DNA from: JADDRA01 sp038233555
GTDB taxonomy: Bacteria > Actinomycetota > Acidimicrobiia > Acidimicrobiales > CADCSY01
NCBI GenBank assembly: GCA_038233555.1
Contig: JBBSLT010000170.1
Coordinates: 1 to 5,233 of the forward strand
Direction: 5' to 3'
Length of the DNA: 5,233 bases
Part shown: positions 1 to 5,188 of the stretch, in pieces
Layout of the letters: every line of letters starts with the position of its first letter
Position numbering within the stretch: position 1 is the first letter of the stretch
Translations under genes and position numbers: made by a program
Notes under the pieces: model-generated
Databases searched by the model: none
The model's input: only the letters and a program-made list of their open reading frames with translations
What the model was told of the DNA's origin: nothing

Positions 1-539
1 CTTGCTGGCGGGGCGGCGACTACTACGACGCCGAAGCCGGCGAGGGGCCGAGCCGTGGCCTGGCCGTGGCCCGCAGCATCGCCCAGATCACCTACCGCAG
101 CGATGACGTGTTCACCGACCGCTTCGGCCGGGAGGTGGTCGAGTCGCTCGACGGCTTCTCGCTGTGGCAACGCTTCCAGGTGGAGCGCTACCTCGAGTAC
201 CACGGGATCAAGCTGGTGCGCCGCTTCGACGCCAACTCCTACCTGTGCCTGACCAAGGCGATGGACCTCCACGACGTGGCCCGGGGGCGAGGCGGCTTGG
301 AAGAGGCGCTGGCGCGCGTGTCAGCACCGGCGCTGGTCATGGGCATCACCTCCGATGCGCTCTACCCCAGCTACCAGCAGCGTCAGATCCATGACACGCT
401 GGGGGCCCAGGGCAAGACGAGCGAGTACGTCGAGATCGACAGCCCGCATGGCCACGACGCCTTCCTCATAGACCTCGACCAGGTGGGGTCAGCCTTGTCT
501 CGCTTCCTGTCCGACATCGACAAGTCGGTGACGCCGTGA
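1..539 (+). CDS. metX: Homoserine O-acyltransferase (MetX), C-terminal half, 5' truncated by window
   Basis: This is the C-terminal part (about 178 codons, first full codon at 3) of an alpha/beta-hydrolase-fold enzyme that acylates the hydroxyl of L-homoserine, usually from acetyl-CoA, to start methionine synthesis in the cytoplasm. Family members are about 370-380 residues, so roughly half is missing, including the nucleophile serine. Visible family blocks are WRGGDYYD near the window start, GLAVARSIAQITYRS, RRFDANSYLCLTKAMDLHD, and the two remaining catalytic residues: Asp in ITSDALYP (codon 354-356) and His in GHDAFL (codon 453-455). An internal GTG at 66 is not the start, because conserved MetX sequence continues upstream of it in frame. 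The stop overlaps the start of the next methionine gene by four bases, so the two are probably translationally coupled. Acetyl versus succinyl donor specificity cannot be read from this half; acetyl is assumed from actinobacterial practice. Confidence 0.93.
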   Translation, partial: CWRGGDYYDAEAGEGPSRGLAVARSIAQITYRSDDVFTDRFGREVVESLDGFSLWQRFQVERYLEYHGIKLVRRFDANSYLCLTKAMDLHDVARGRGGLEEALARVSAPALVMGITSDALYPSYQQRQIHDTLGAQGKTSEYVEIDSPHGHDAFLIDLDQVGSALSRFLSDIDKSVTP

Positions 540-1726
540 GCACGGGCGAAGACGGTCCCGAGTACCGGATCGAGACTCGGGCGATCCTCGCCGGGCGCAG
601 TGCCAACGAGGGCTCGTTGGCCGCCCCCTTGTGGGCGACGAGCACCTTCGAGACGGCCACCGTGGAGGAGGGCCGGCGTCTCGCCACGTCGCTGCGCCCC
701 ACTCGGTTTTACAGCCGCTACGGCAACCCCACGGTCCGAGCCTTCGAGGAGGCGCTGGCCGAGCTGGAGGGAGCTCCGGCGGCCCAGGCGTTTGCCTCGG
801 GGATGGGGGCGGTGTCGTCGGTGGTGCTGGCTCTGTGCTCGGCCGGCGACCACGTCGTGGTCCAGCGCGAGCTCTACTCGTCGACCTCGCTGCTCTTCCT
901 CGGAGTCTGTCCCCGCTTCGGCATCGAGGTCAGCTTCGTCGAGGCGTCCGATGCCGACGCCATGGCGGCAGCCGTCATCCCCGGTCGTACCGTGCTCGTC
1001 TTTGTGGAGACGCCGGCCAACCCGGGGATGCGACTCGTCGACCTCGACGCCCTGGGGGCGATCCAGGGGCCGCTGCGGGTGGTCGACTCCACCTTCGCCG
1101 GGCCCCTGGTGCAGCGCCCCCTGGAGCACGGCTGCGACCTGGTCATCCACTCGGCCACCAAGGGCCTGGCCGGCCACAACGACGCCACCCTCGGCGTGGT
1201 CGCCGGCGCCGAAGACCTCATCGGCTGGATCTGGAACTATCACACCGTGCACGGCGCCGTCGCCTCTCCCTACGACGCCCTCAACGCCCTGCGGGGCCTG
1301 CGCACCCTGCCCGTGCGGGTGCGCCAGCAACAGGAGACGGCCGAGCGCCTAGCGCTGTACTTGGAGGAGCAGCCGGCGGTGGAGCGGGTGCTGTATCCGG
1401 GGCTCGATTCCCATCCCCAGCGCACCCTGGCCAAGCGCCAGATGGCCCATGGCGGCGGCATGCTCAGCTTCGAGGTGGCCGGAGGCTGGGACGTCGCCCG
1501 TCGCTTTGTCGAGTCCGTCACCCTGGCCCGCCTGGCCACCTCCCTCGGTGGACCCGAGACGCTCGTCACCCACCCGGCCTCGAGCACCGCCGCCAACCTC
1601 ACGCCCGACGAGCGCGCCTCGATGGGCATCGGTGATGGCCTGATCCGGATCTCGGTCGGCTTGGAGCACGCCGACGACGTGGTGGCCGACGTCGGTGCCG
1701 CCCTCGGCGCCTCCGACGGGACGTAG
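536..1726 (+). CDS. PLP-dependent Cys/Met metabolism enzyme (cystathionine gamma-synthase / O-acylhomoserine sulfhydrylase family)
   Basis: The 396-residue length is typical for this fold-type I family. With the GTG start, the active-site residues fall almost on the standard methionine gamma-lyase numbering: Tyr59 and Arg61 in YSRYGNPT (phosphate binding), Tyr114 (stacks on PLP), Asp184 in VDSTF (pyridine nitrogen), Lys209 in HSATKGLAGHND (Schiff base) and Arg371 in LIRISVGLE (substrate carboxylate). Because metX lies directly upstream with a 4-base overlap, the likely substrate is O-acylhomoserine, with cysteine (giving cystathionine) or sulfide (giving homocysteine) as the sulfur donor; sequence alone does not choose. 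The residue two after Tyr114 is Ser, not the Cys typical of methionine gamma-lyases, which argues against a degradative role. A weak GGTGA (527-531) precedes the start by only four bases, consistent with coupling to metX translation. Naming it metB, metZ or metY would over-call. Confidence 0.93.
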   Translation: MSTGEDGPEYRIETRAILAGRSANEGSLAAPLWATSTFETATVEEGRRLATSLRPTRFYSRYGNPTVRAFEEALAELEGAPAAQAFASGMGAVSSVVLALCSAGDHVVVQRELYSSTSLLFLGVCPRFGIEVSFVEASDADAMAAAVIPGRTVLVFVETPANPGMRLVDLDALGAIQGPLRVVDSTFAGPLVQRPLEHGCDLVIHSATKGLAGHNDATLGVVAGAEDLIGWIWNYHTVHGAVASPYDALNALRGLRTLPVRVRQQQETAERLALYLEEQPAVERVLYPGLDSHPQRTLAKRQMAHGGGMLSFEVAGGWDVARRFVESVTLARLATSLGGPETLVTHPASSTAANLTPDERASMGIGDGLIRISVGLEHADDVVADVGAALGASDGT

Positions 1727-1731
1727 TCCTG
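1718..1731 (+). promoter_or_regulatory. Weak ribosome binding site and CTG start of the DNA glycosylase
   Basis: GGGA at 1718-1721 lies seven bases before CTG 1729-1731, inside the end of the preceding gene. It is a weak Shine-Dalgarno match but correctly spaced. Between the in-frame stop at 1633-1635 and this CTG there is no ATG, GTG or TTG in the glycosylase frame. The codons right after the CTG encode the family's conserved N-terminus. Ribosomes ending at the TAG (1724-1726) would be within a few bases of this start, so reinitiation is likely. Confidence 0.6.
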
Positions 1732-2511
1732 CCCGAGCTGCCCGAGGTCGAGTCCTACCGCCGCCTCGCCCTGCAGGCCCTGCGTCGCCAGGTGGCGGTC
1801 GTCGATGCCCCCGACGCCTGGTTCCTCAAGGGCGGCCTGTCGGCCGGCGAGCTGACCGATGCCCTGGTGGGTGCCTCCTTCACCGCCGCCCGGCGGATCG
1901 GCAAGCTGCTACTCCTCGACACCGACGGGCGGGCGACGTTGGGCCTGCGCTTCGGCATGACCGGGCGGCTCCTCGTCGACGGCTCGGCCGGGGTCGACCG
2001 CCTTGTCTATTCCAGCACCCGTGACGTGGCGATATGGGACCGGGTCCGCATCGTCTTCGACGACGGCGGCGACCTGGTGGTGCGCGACCCACGCCGCCTC
2101 GGCGGAGTCATCCTCGACCCCGACGAGTCCCGACTCGGGGTGGACGCCACGGTGGTGACCTTGGCTGGCCTGCGGCGGATCCTGGCGGGAAGCGTTGCCC
2201 CGCTCAAGGCCCGCCTCATGGACCAGGCCCGGCTGGCCGGCGTGGGAAATCTCATCGCCGACGAGGTGCTGTACCGGGCCGGGCTCGACCCGGCCAGGCC
2301 GGCGGGCACGCTGGTGGCGCCCGAGACCCGGCGCCTGCACCGCCATCTACGCCAGACCATCGATGACCTGCTCGAAGGAGGCGGCTCCCACACCGGAGCC
2401 CTGATGCCCATGCGCATCGCCGGCGGGACCTGTCCCCGTGATGCCACGCCCCTCGAGCGTCGCACCGTCGGAGGCCGCACGACGTGGTCCTGTCCCCGCC
2501 ACCAGCGCTGA
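1729..2511 (+). CDS. Fpg/Nei family DNA glycosylase / AP lyase with CTG start
   Basis: This base-excision repair enzyme removes oxidised bases from DNA and nicks the abasic site. From CTG 1729 it has 260 residues, slightly shorter than the usual 270-290. It reads PELPEVE immediately after the initiator, giving the catalytic Pro2 and Glu3; starting at GTG 1792 (codon 22) would delete both. Next come the beta-hairpin Lys59 (RIGKLLLL), LRFGMTGRLL, and RDPRRLGG with Leu124 where Fpg normally has the wedge Phe. The helix-two-turn-helix segment follows (LMDQARLAGVGNLIADEVLYRAGL, with Asn174), then a C-terminal zinc-finger region with conserved Arg250. The four ligand positions there read Cys235, Asp238, Cys255 and His258 with the standard x2-x16-x2 spacing, not four Cys. 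It follows the methionine gene by two bases. Fpg (8-oxoguanine, Fapy) versus Nei-like specificity cannot be settled by eye. Confidence 0.9.
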   Translation: MPELPEVESYRRLALQALRRQVAVVDAPDAWFLKGGLSAGELTDALVGASFTAARRIGKLLLLDTDGRATLGLRFGMTGRLLVDGSAGVDRLVYSSTRDVAIWDRVRIVFDDGGDLVVRDPRRLGGVILDPDESRLGVDATVVTLAGLRRILAGSVAPLKARLMDQARLAGVGNLIADEVLYRAGLDPARPAGTLVAPETRRLHRHLRQTIDDLLEGGGSHTGALMPMRIAGGTCPRDATPLERRTVGGRTTWSCPRHQR

Positions 2512-2526
2512 GGCAGACCTCCTACC

Positions 2527-3114
2527 ATGCCCAGGGTGGGGGATCGACAGCGCGCCGTGGCCGTGGTGGGCCTGGTGACCGCCATGCTCTTGCTGGTGGC
2601 GTTCGTCCCTTCGACGACTCCGGCCCTGGCGCAGGGTACGCCCATGCCGACGACGACCACGCCGGCCGAGCGTTCGAGCACCACCGTCGCCATCATCACA
2701 ACCACCACGCTCAGCGGTGCTTCGACCACCGTTGCTCCCGCCACCACCACGAGCACCGGACCGGGCCCGACCACCACGAGAGCTCGAGGTGCAAGCTCGC
2801 CGTCCTCGACCACCGCGCCCCGGCGGTCCTCACCCAGCACCACCACCGCTCGCACGGCGACGACCGCAGAGGTCGACGACTCGCCCTCCACCACCGAGCG
2901 TGACAGCCTGTTCCCCAACATTTCGCGGCCCCCGAGGACCACCACCTCGACGTCGAGCCCGTCCCTGAAGCAGGCCGCCGCCTCCACCGGTCTGAGCACC
3001 GGGAACCTGGTCACGCTCGTCATCGCCGGCCTGCTGACCGTGGTGCTCGCCCTCTCTGCGCTCACCGTTCGCTACGTCCGGGCCACTCGACCCGGCGACC
3101 GGTACCTGGAGTGA
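2527..3114 (+). CDS. Secreted/membrane-anchored Thr/Ser/Pro-rich protein of unknown function
   Basis: The 195-residue protein has three zones. Residues 1-35 form a signal peptide: charged start, hydrophobic core about 10-27, and an Ala-Leu-Ala cleavage motif ending at residue 35. Residues 36 to about 158 are a low-complexity stretch of Thr, Ser, Pro and Ala with many TTT and TTTT runs, probably extended and possibly O-glycosylated in the wall. Residues 161-181 are a transmembrane helix, followed by a short basic tail (RYVRATRPGDRYLE). The predicted topology is outside stalk, one membrane anchor, cytoplasmic tail. There are no cysteines, no sortase-type LPXTG and no recognisable catalytic domain. 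The start at ATG 2527 lies 15 bases after the glycosylase stop; GAGG (2510-2513) is a distant, weak ribosome site. The composition suggests a cell-surface stalk or spacer, but no specific role can be assigned. Confidence 0.75.
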   Translation: MPRVGDRQRAVAVVGLVTAMLLLVAFVPSTTPALAQGTPMPTTTTPAERSSTTVAIITTTTLSGASTTVAPATTTSTGPGPTTTRARGASSPSSTTAPRRSSPSTTTARTATTAEVDDSPSTTERDSLFPNISRPPRTTTSTSSPSLKQAAASTGLSTGNLVTLVIAGLLTVVLALSALTVRYVRATRPGDRYLE

Positions 3115-3126
3115 TCGTTCTCGGAT

Positions 3127-3140
3127 CGTCGGGGCCGACG
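3127..3140 (+). repeat. Short inverted repeat between two genes
   Basis: CGTCG at 3127-3131 and CGACG at 3136-3140 are perfect inverted arms around a 4-base centre (GGGC). They sit between the stop of the Thr-rich protein and the putative -10 element of the next gene. No T-run follows, so this is a poor intrinsic terminator. It could be a small regulatory dyad or chance in GC-rich DNA. Confidence 0.3.
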
Positions 3141-3147
3141 GCATCGG

Positions 3148-3153
3148 TAGTGT
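3148..3153 (+). promoter_or_regulatory. Putative -10 element giving a leaderless start
   Basis: TAGTGT fits the actinobacterial TANNNT -10 pattern and ends six bases before the ATG at 3160. Transcription would then begin at or next to the A of the start codon. That matches the absence of any Shine-Dalgarno sequence before this gene. No good -35 is visible, so the call rests on spacing and the -10 alone. Confidence 0.4.
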
Positions 3154-3159
3154 GCGGCC

Positions 3160-3390
3160 ATGGCTGAAGAGCTCGACGTCGACGGCATGATCCAGCGGTT
3201 CCGCGATCGGGCCAAGGCGGTGCGCAACCGCACCCTGCCCCCGGTAGCCGGCGCCGAGCGCCAGCAGTTCATCGCCCAGGCCCAGAACGACTTCCAGGAC
3301 TACGCCATGATCGGCGATGCCGTGGCCTCCATCGACGACGGCGTTCTCGTCCTGCGCATCGATCTGCGGCCCCAAGAGCCACCGGCCTGA
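3160..3390 (+). CDS. Small hypothetical protein, 76 residues
   Basis: I do not recognise a named family. The 76-residue product has an amphipathic, charged N-terminal half (residues 1 to about 25, with IQRFRDRAKAVRNR), then PPVAGAERQQFIAQAQNDFQDYAMIGDA, likely helical. It ends with a beta-like segment rich in acidic and aliphatic residues (VASIDDGVLVLRIDLRP). There is no signal peptide, membrane helix or cysteine, so it is probably soluble and cytoplasmic. Coding is supported by strongly G/C-biased third positions, an ordered non-repetitive composition, and fit in the gap between two well-supported features with the same strand. It probably has its own promoter (TAGTGT just upstream) and little or no leader. 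The tRNA promoter begins at its last codons. Function unknown. Confidence 0.7.
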   Translation: MAEELDVDGMIQRFRDRAKAVRNRTLPPVAGAERQQFIAQAQNDFQDYAMIGDAVASIDDGVLVLRIDLRPQEPPA

Positions 3391-3415
3391 CGGTCGGCGA
3401 CGGAGTTGGTAGGCT
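3387..3415 (+). promoter_or_regulatory. Putative promoter of tRNA-Gly
   Basis: CTGACG (3387-3392) resembles the TTGACN -35 consensus with one mismatch. TAGGCT (3410-3415) matches the TANNNT -10, and the spacer is exactly 17 bases. Predicted initiation near 3421-3423 is a few bases before the mature tRNA 5' end at 3427, as expected for a short tRNA leader. The -35 overlaps the stop of the upstream small gene. Confidence 0.55.
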
Positions 3416-3426
3416 CGGCATCCCAC

Positions 3427-3501
3427 GCGGACGTGGCTCAGTGGTAGAGCATCACCTTGCCAAGGTGAGGGTCGCCGGTTCGAATCCGGTCGTCCGCTCC
3501 A
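3427..3501 (+). tRNA. tRNA-Gly (anticodon GCC), CCA encoded
   Basis: A full cloverleaf can be folded by hand. The acceptor stem pairs GCGGACG (3427-3433) with CGTCCGC (3491-3497), seven perfect pairs. The D stem pairs GCTC (3436-3439) with GAGC (3447-3450). The anticodon stem pairs TCACC (3452-3456) with GGTGA (3464-3468) around the loop TTGCCAA, placing anticodon GCC at 3459-3461. The T stem pairs GCCGG (3474-3478) with CCGGT (3486-3490) around TTCGAAT, with one G-U pair. The discriminator is T3498, as usual for bacterial tRNA-Gly, followed by encoded CCA (3499-3501). It decodes GGC and GGU. The gene is intact, although an integrase gene begins 138 bases after its end. Confidence 0.97.
3457..3501 (+). 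other. Candidate integration attachment site (attL core) in the tRNA-Gly 3' half
   Basis: Tyrosine recombinases next to a tRNA commonly integrate within its anticodon-loop to 3'-end segment, and the element then supplies an identical 3' end that keeps the tRNA working. This tRNA is complete and the integrase gene follows directly, so the core probably lies here. The exact borders cannot be set, because the matching repeat (attR) is not inside this window. Confidence 0.4.
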
Positions 3502-3515
3502 TAAAAGTGCAGGTC

Positions 3516-3541
3516 AGGAGGGGTCCGAGAGGGCCCCTCCT
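3516..3541 (+). terminator. GAGA-tetraloop hairpin downstream of tRNA-Gly
   Basis: AGGAGGGG (3516-3523) pairs perfectly with CCCCTCCT (3534-3541). Three further inner pairs (3524-3526 with 3531-3533, one of them G-U) close a GAGA tetraloop at 3527-3530, giving an 11-pair stem. It lies 15 bases after the tRNA CCA, as expected for a tRNA terminator. The following bases are only TTCG-like, not a true U-run, as is common in high-GC actinobacteria. Confidence 0.6.
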
Positions 3542-3557
3542 TCGCGTCGGCTCTGCC

Positions 3558-3588
3558 TGCTACTCCGGGTGCTACTCCTTGCTACTCC
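3558..3588 (+). repeat. Three direct repeats of TGCTACTCC upstream of the integrase
   Basis: TGCTACTCC occurs exactly at 3558-3566, 3570-3578 and 3580-3588, with start-to-start spacings of 12 and 10 bases, close to one helical turn. The cluster lies between the tRNA and the integrase start. That is where arm-type binding sites of the integrase N-terminal domain, or sites for an excisionase, are often found. The role is inferred from position and phasing only. Confidence 0.7.
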
Positions 3589-3623
3589 CGGTCACTACCG
3601 TGGAGGCCAGAAGAGGCTGGGCT

Positions 3624-3632
3624 GGAGGGAGG
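3624..3632 (+). promoter_or_regulatory. Strong ribosome binding site that decides the integrase start
   Basis: The purine-rich run GGAGGGAGG contains strong Shine-Dalgarno matches, and its last GGAGG ends seven bases before GTG 3640. The nearby ATG at 3635 is out of frame with the integrase. The integrase frame has no other ATG, GTG or TTG back to the stop at 3502. This fixes the start at GTG 3640. Confidence 0.8.
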
Positions 3633-3639
3633 ACATGAC

Positions 3640-4926
3640 GTGCCCGGCCACTGGCGACAACGGGGGAACGGGATCGAGCTGAGGGCGTTTCGAAGCAGGG
3701 ACGAGCTCAGCGGACGCAAGCGCTACGCCACCCGCACCATCCCCATGGTCGGCAAACGGGAGGCGGACAAGGCCTTGGCCGTCTTCGTCGCCGAACTGAG
3801 CCAGGGGGCTCCCGTCGCCCAGCGGGGACGAACCTTCGGCGATCTTCTCGAGCGGTGGTTCGACTCCCGCTCCCAAGACTGGTCGCCCGGCACCGCCTAC
3901 CAGACCCGTTGGCTGATCGACCGTCGCCTCAGCGGCTTGTCTGATCGGCCGCTGCATGCGATCGACCCAGCGGAGCTCGACAAGTTCTACGCCGCACTTC
4001 GGGCGCGGGGCGGACAGCAGGGCAAGCCGTTGTCGGTGTCCAGCGTCCTGCGCGTCCACGCCGCGGTTCGCTCGGCGCTCCAGCAGGCAGTGAGATGGGG
4101 ATGGCGCTCGGACAACCCCGCCGTCCTGGCCAACCCCGGCAGGCTGCGGACAGCCAAGATCATGCCCCCTACGAAGGACGAGGTGCTACAGCTCCTGGCC
4201 GCCGCCGAGGGCAAGGACCTCGAGCTGTTGACCTTCCTCTTCCTCGATGCCGAGACCGGGGCCAGGCGAGGGGAGCTGGCTGCGCTGCGTCTCAGTGACT
4301 TCGATGACGACGCTGTCACCATCGCCCGTGCGCTCACCATCGGCCTGATGACCGAGGAGAACTTCAAGGCCTACCGAGGTCACATCTGGCCGGGCGGGCG
4401 GGCCCGCGGGAAGCTGCCGACGGCCCTCATCGAGAAGGATGTTCCGAAGAACGAGGGCTCGATGCGAACCATCTCCCTGTCGCCGGCGACGATCGACCTC
4501 GTACGCTTGCAGTGCGTTCGGCTAACAGAGGGGATGCTTGACGCCGGCTTGATCTACCCGGAGGACGGCTTCCTGTTCCCCTCGATACCGGAGGGAACAC
4601 GGCCTTGGCGGCCCGACACCTGGAGCCACCGCTTCATCCGTCTGCGCGACAGCCTCGGCCTGCGTGTGCGGCTGCACGACGTCCGACATTTCGTCGCCAC
4701 CACCCTGCTCACATCCGGAGTCGATCTGGCCACGGTCGCCGGCCGCCTGGGCCACGGGGGTGAGGGGAAGACGACCCTTGCTATCTACTCGCACTTTCTC
4801 CGGGAGCCGGATCGAGTCGCCTCGGACCTCATGGCGAGCGTCCTGGAACGCCAGGAGGAGGCGCCCCAGAGCCCGCTCGAGACCAACGTCCTCCCGATGA
4901 ACAAGCGCACGAGCAAGAGCGGCTGA
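3640..4926 (+). CDS. Tyrosine recombinase / phage-type integrase
   Basis: This 428-residue site-specific recombinase should integrate and excise the element by strand exchange through a phosphotyrosine intermediate. Residues 1 to about 60 resemble an AP2-like arm-site DNA-binding domain. Residues about 66-165 form the core-binding SAM-like domain (TFGDLLERWFDSRSQDWSPGT to AVRWGWRSDNP). The catalytic domain follows with the full set of active residues: Arg209 (ETGARRGEL), Lys270 (VPKNEGSMRTISL), His346 and Arg349 (LHDVRHF), His372 (RLGHGGEG) and nucleophile Tyr383 (LAIYSHF). All are present, so it is probably active. The C-terminal 40 or so residues (EAPQSP to KSG) are polar and probably disordered. 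It starts at GTG behind a strong ribosome site and reads away from tRNA-Gly, the likely target. Similar length and layout occur in actinobacterial prophages and integrative conjugative elements; which kind this is cannot be told here. Confidence 0.95.
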   Translation: MPGHWRQRGNGIELRAFRSRDELSGRKRYATRTIPMVGKREADKALAVFVAELSQGAPVAQRGRTFGDLLERWFDSRSQDWSPGTAYQTRWLIDRRLSGLSDRPLHAIDPAELDKFYAALRARGGQQGKPLSVSSVLRVHAAVRSALQQAVRWGWRSDNPAVLANPGRLRTAKIMPPTKDEVLQLLAAAEGKDLELLTFLFLDAETGARRGELAALRLSDFDDDAVTIARALTIGLMTEENFKAYRGHIWPGGRARGKLPTALIEKDVPKNEGSMRTISLSPATIDLVRLQCVRLTEGMLDAGLIYPEDGFLFPSIPEGTRPWRPDTWSHRFIRLRDSLGLRVRLHDVRHFVATTLLTSGVDLATVAGRLGHGGEGKTTLAIYSHFLREPDRVASDLMASVLERQEEAPQSPLETNVLPMNKRTSKSG

Positions 4927-5188
4927 CCACCGTTGGCCCGAGGGAGGAGGAAGCGAACGCCAGGTGGGTGCTTGGGGCCCGGCCGCTCGATGCGCGGCTG
5001 AGAGCGCCGAGGACGACGTCGGGCTCGAAGTCATCCATGGCGTTCTCGACGAGAAGCTCGATGGCGCGTCGAGGGATAAGTTTGCGCCGGCCGAGGCGGA
5101 GACAGGGCAGTTGGCCGCGTTCGATCAACTCGTAGACGAGGTCGTCGGAGACGCCGAGGGACTGGGCGGCCGTCGCCACCGACAGCAC
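4829..5188 (-). CDS. Excisionase-like HTH_17 / MerR-type DNA-binding protein
   Basis: On the minus strand from GTG 5188 the product starts with a compact winged-helix domain of the excisionase / HTH_17 type, residues 2-49. It reads SVATAAQSLGVSDDLVYELIERG, then QLPCLRLGRRKLIPRRAIELLVE: recognition helix, then basic wing. Such proteins act as recombination directionality factors (Xis) or regulators of integrated elements. Residues 50-87 are non-conserved, and residues 88-119 are encoded antisense to the last 98 bases of the integrase gene, with Ser/Pro/Gly-rich composition. The tail may therefore be run-through with no fold. GGGGAT, inside the palindrome GGGGATCCCC (5192-5201), could serve as a weak ribosome site for GTG 5188. 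However, the frame stays open to the window edge with no other start, so the true start may lie beyond 5233. Being convergent with int is unlike the common xis-int tandem order. Confidence 0.7.
   Translation of the reverse strand: MLSVATAAQSLGVSDDLVYELIERGQLPCLRLGRRKLIPRRAIELLVENAMDDFEPDVVLGALSRASSGRAPSTHLAFASSSLGPTVVSRSCSCACSSGGRWSRAGSGAPPPGVPGRSP

Noticed and set aside
383..1330. Long minus-strand open frame (315 codons) opposite metX and the PLP enzyme
   Set aside because: It is a mirror of two well-recognised plus-strand genes in GC-rich DNA, with low-complexity Gly/Arg/His-rich composition and no recognisable domain.
631..1635. Plus-strand alternative frames (334 and 250 codons) within the PLP enzyme gene
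   Set aside because: Their products are Arg/Gly/Pro/Ser-rich, as expected from shifted GC-rich codons. The overlapping frame carries all the catalytic motifs.
1695..2024. Plus-strand frame of 109 codons bridging the PLP enzyme and the glycosylase
   Set aside because: It is Arg/Pro-rich shadow sequence overlapping the conserved PELPEVE start of the glycosylase.
2640..2960. Possible CRISPR-like or tandem repeat array in the ACC-rich stretch
   Set aside because: The repetition comes from Thr codons within a signal-peptide/transmembrane protein. There are no fixed-length repeats or unique spacers.
2007..3065. Long minus-strand open frame (352 codons) opposite the glycosylase and Thr-rich protein
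   Set aside because: Its Val-rich runs are the complement of the Thr (ACC) codons, and it is antisense to the conserved glycosylase. No family resemblance is visible.
3441..3638. Plus-strand open frame of 65 codons beginning inside the tRNA
   Set aside because: Its first residues are simply the tRNA-Gly sequence translated (the AGSNPV-like signature of a T arm), and the rest is the terminator and direct repeats.
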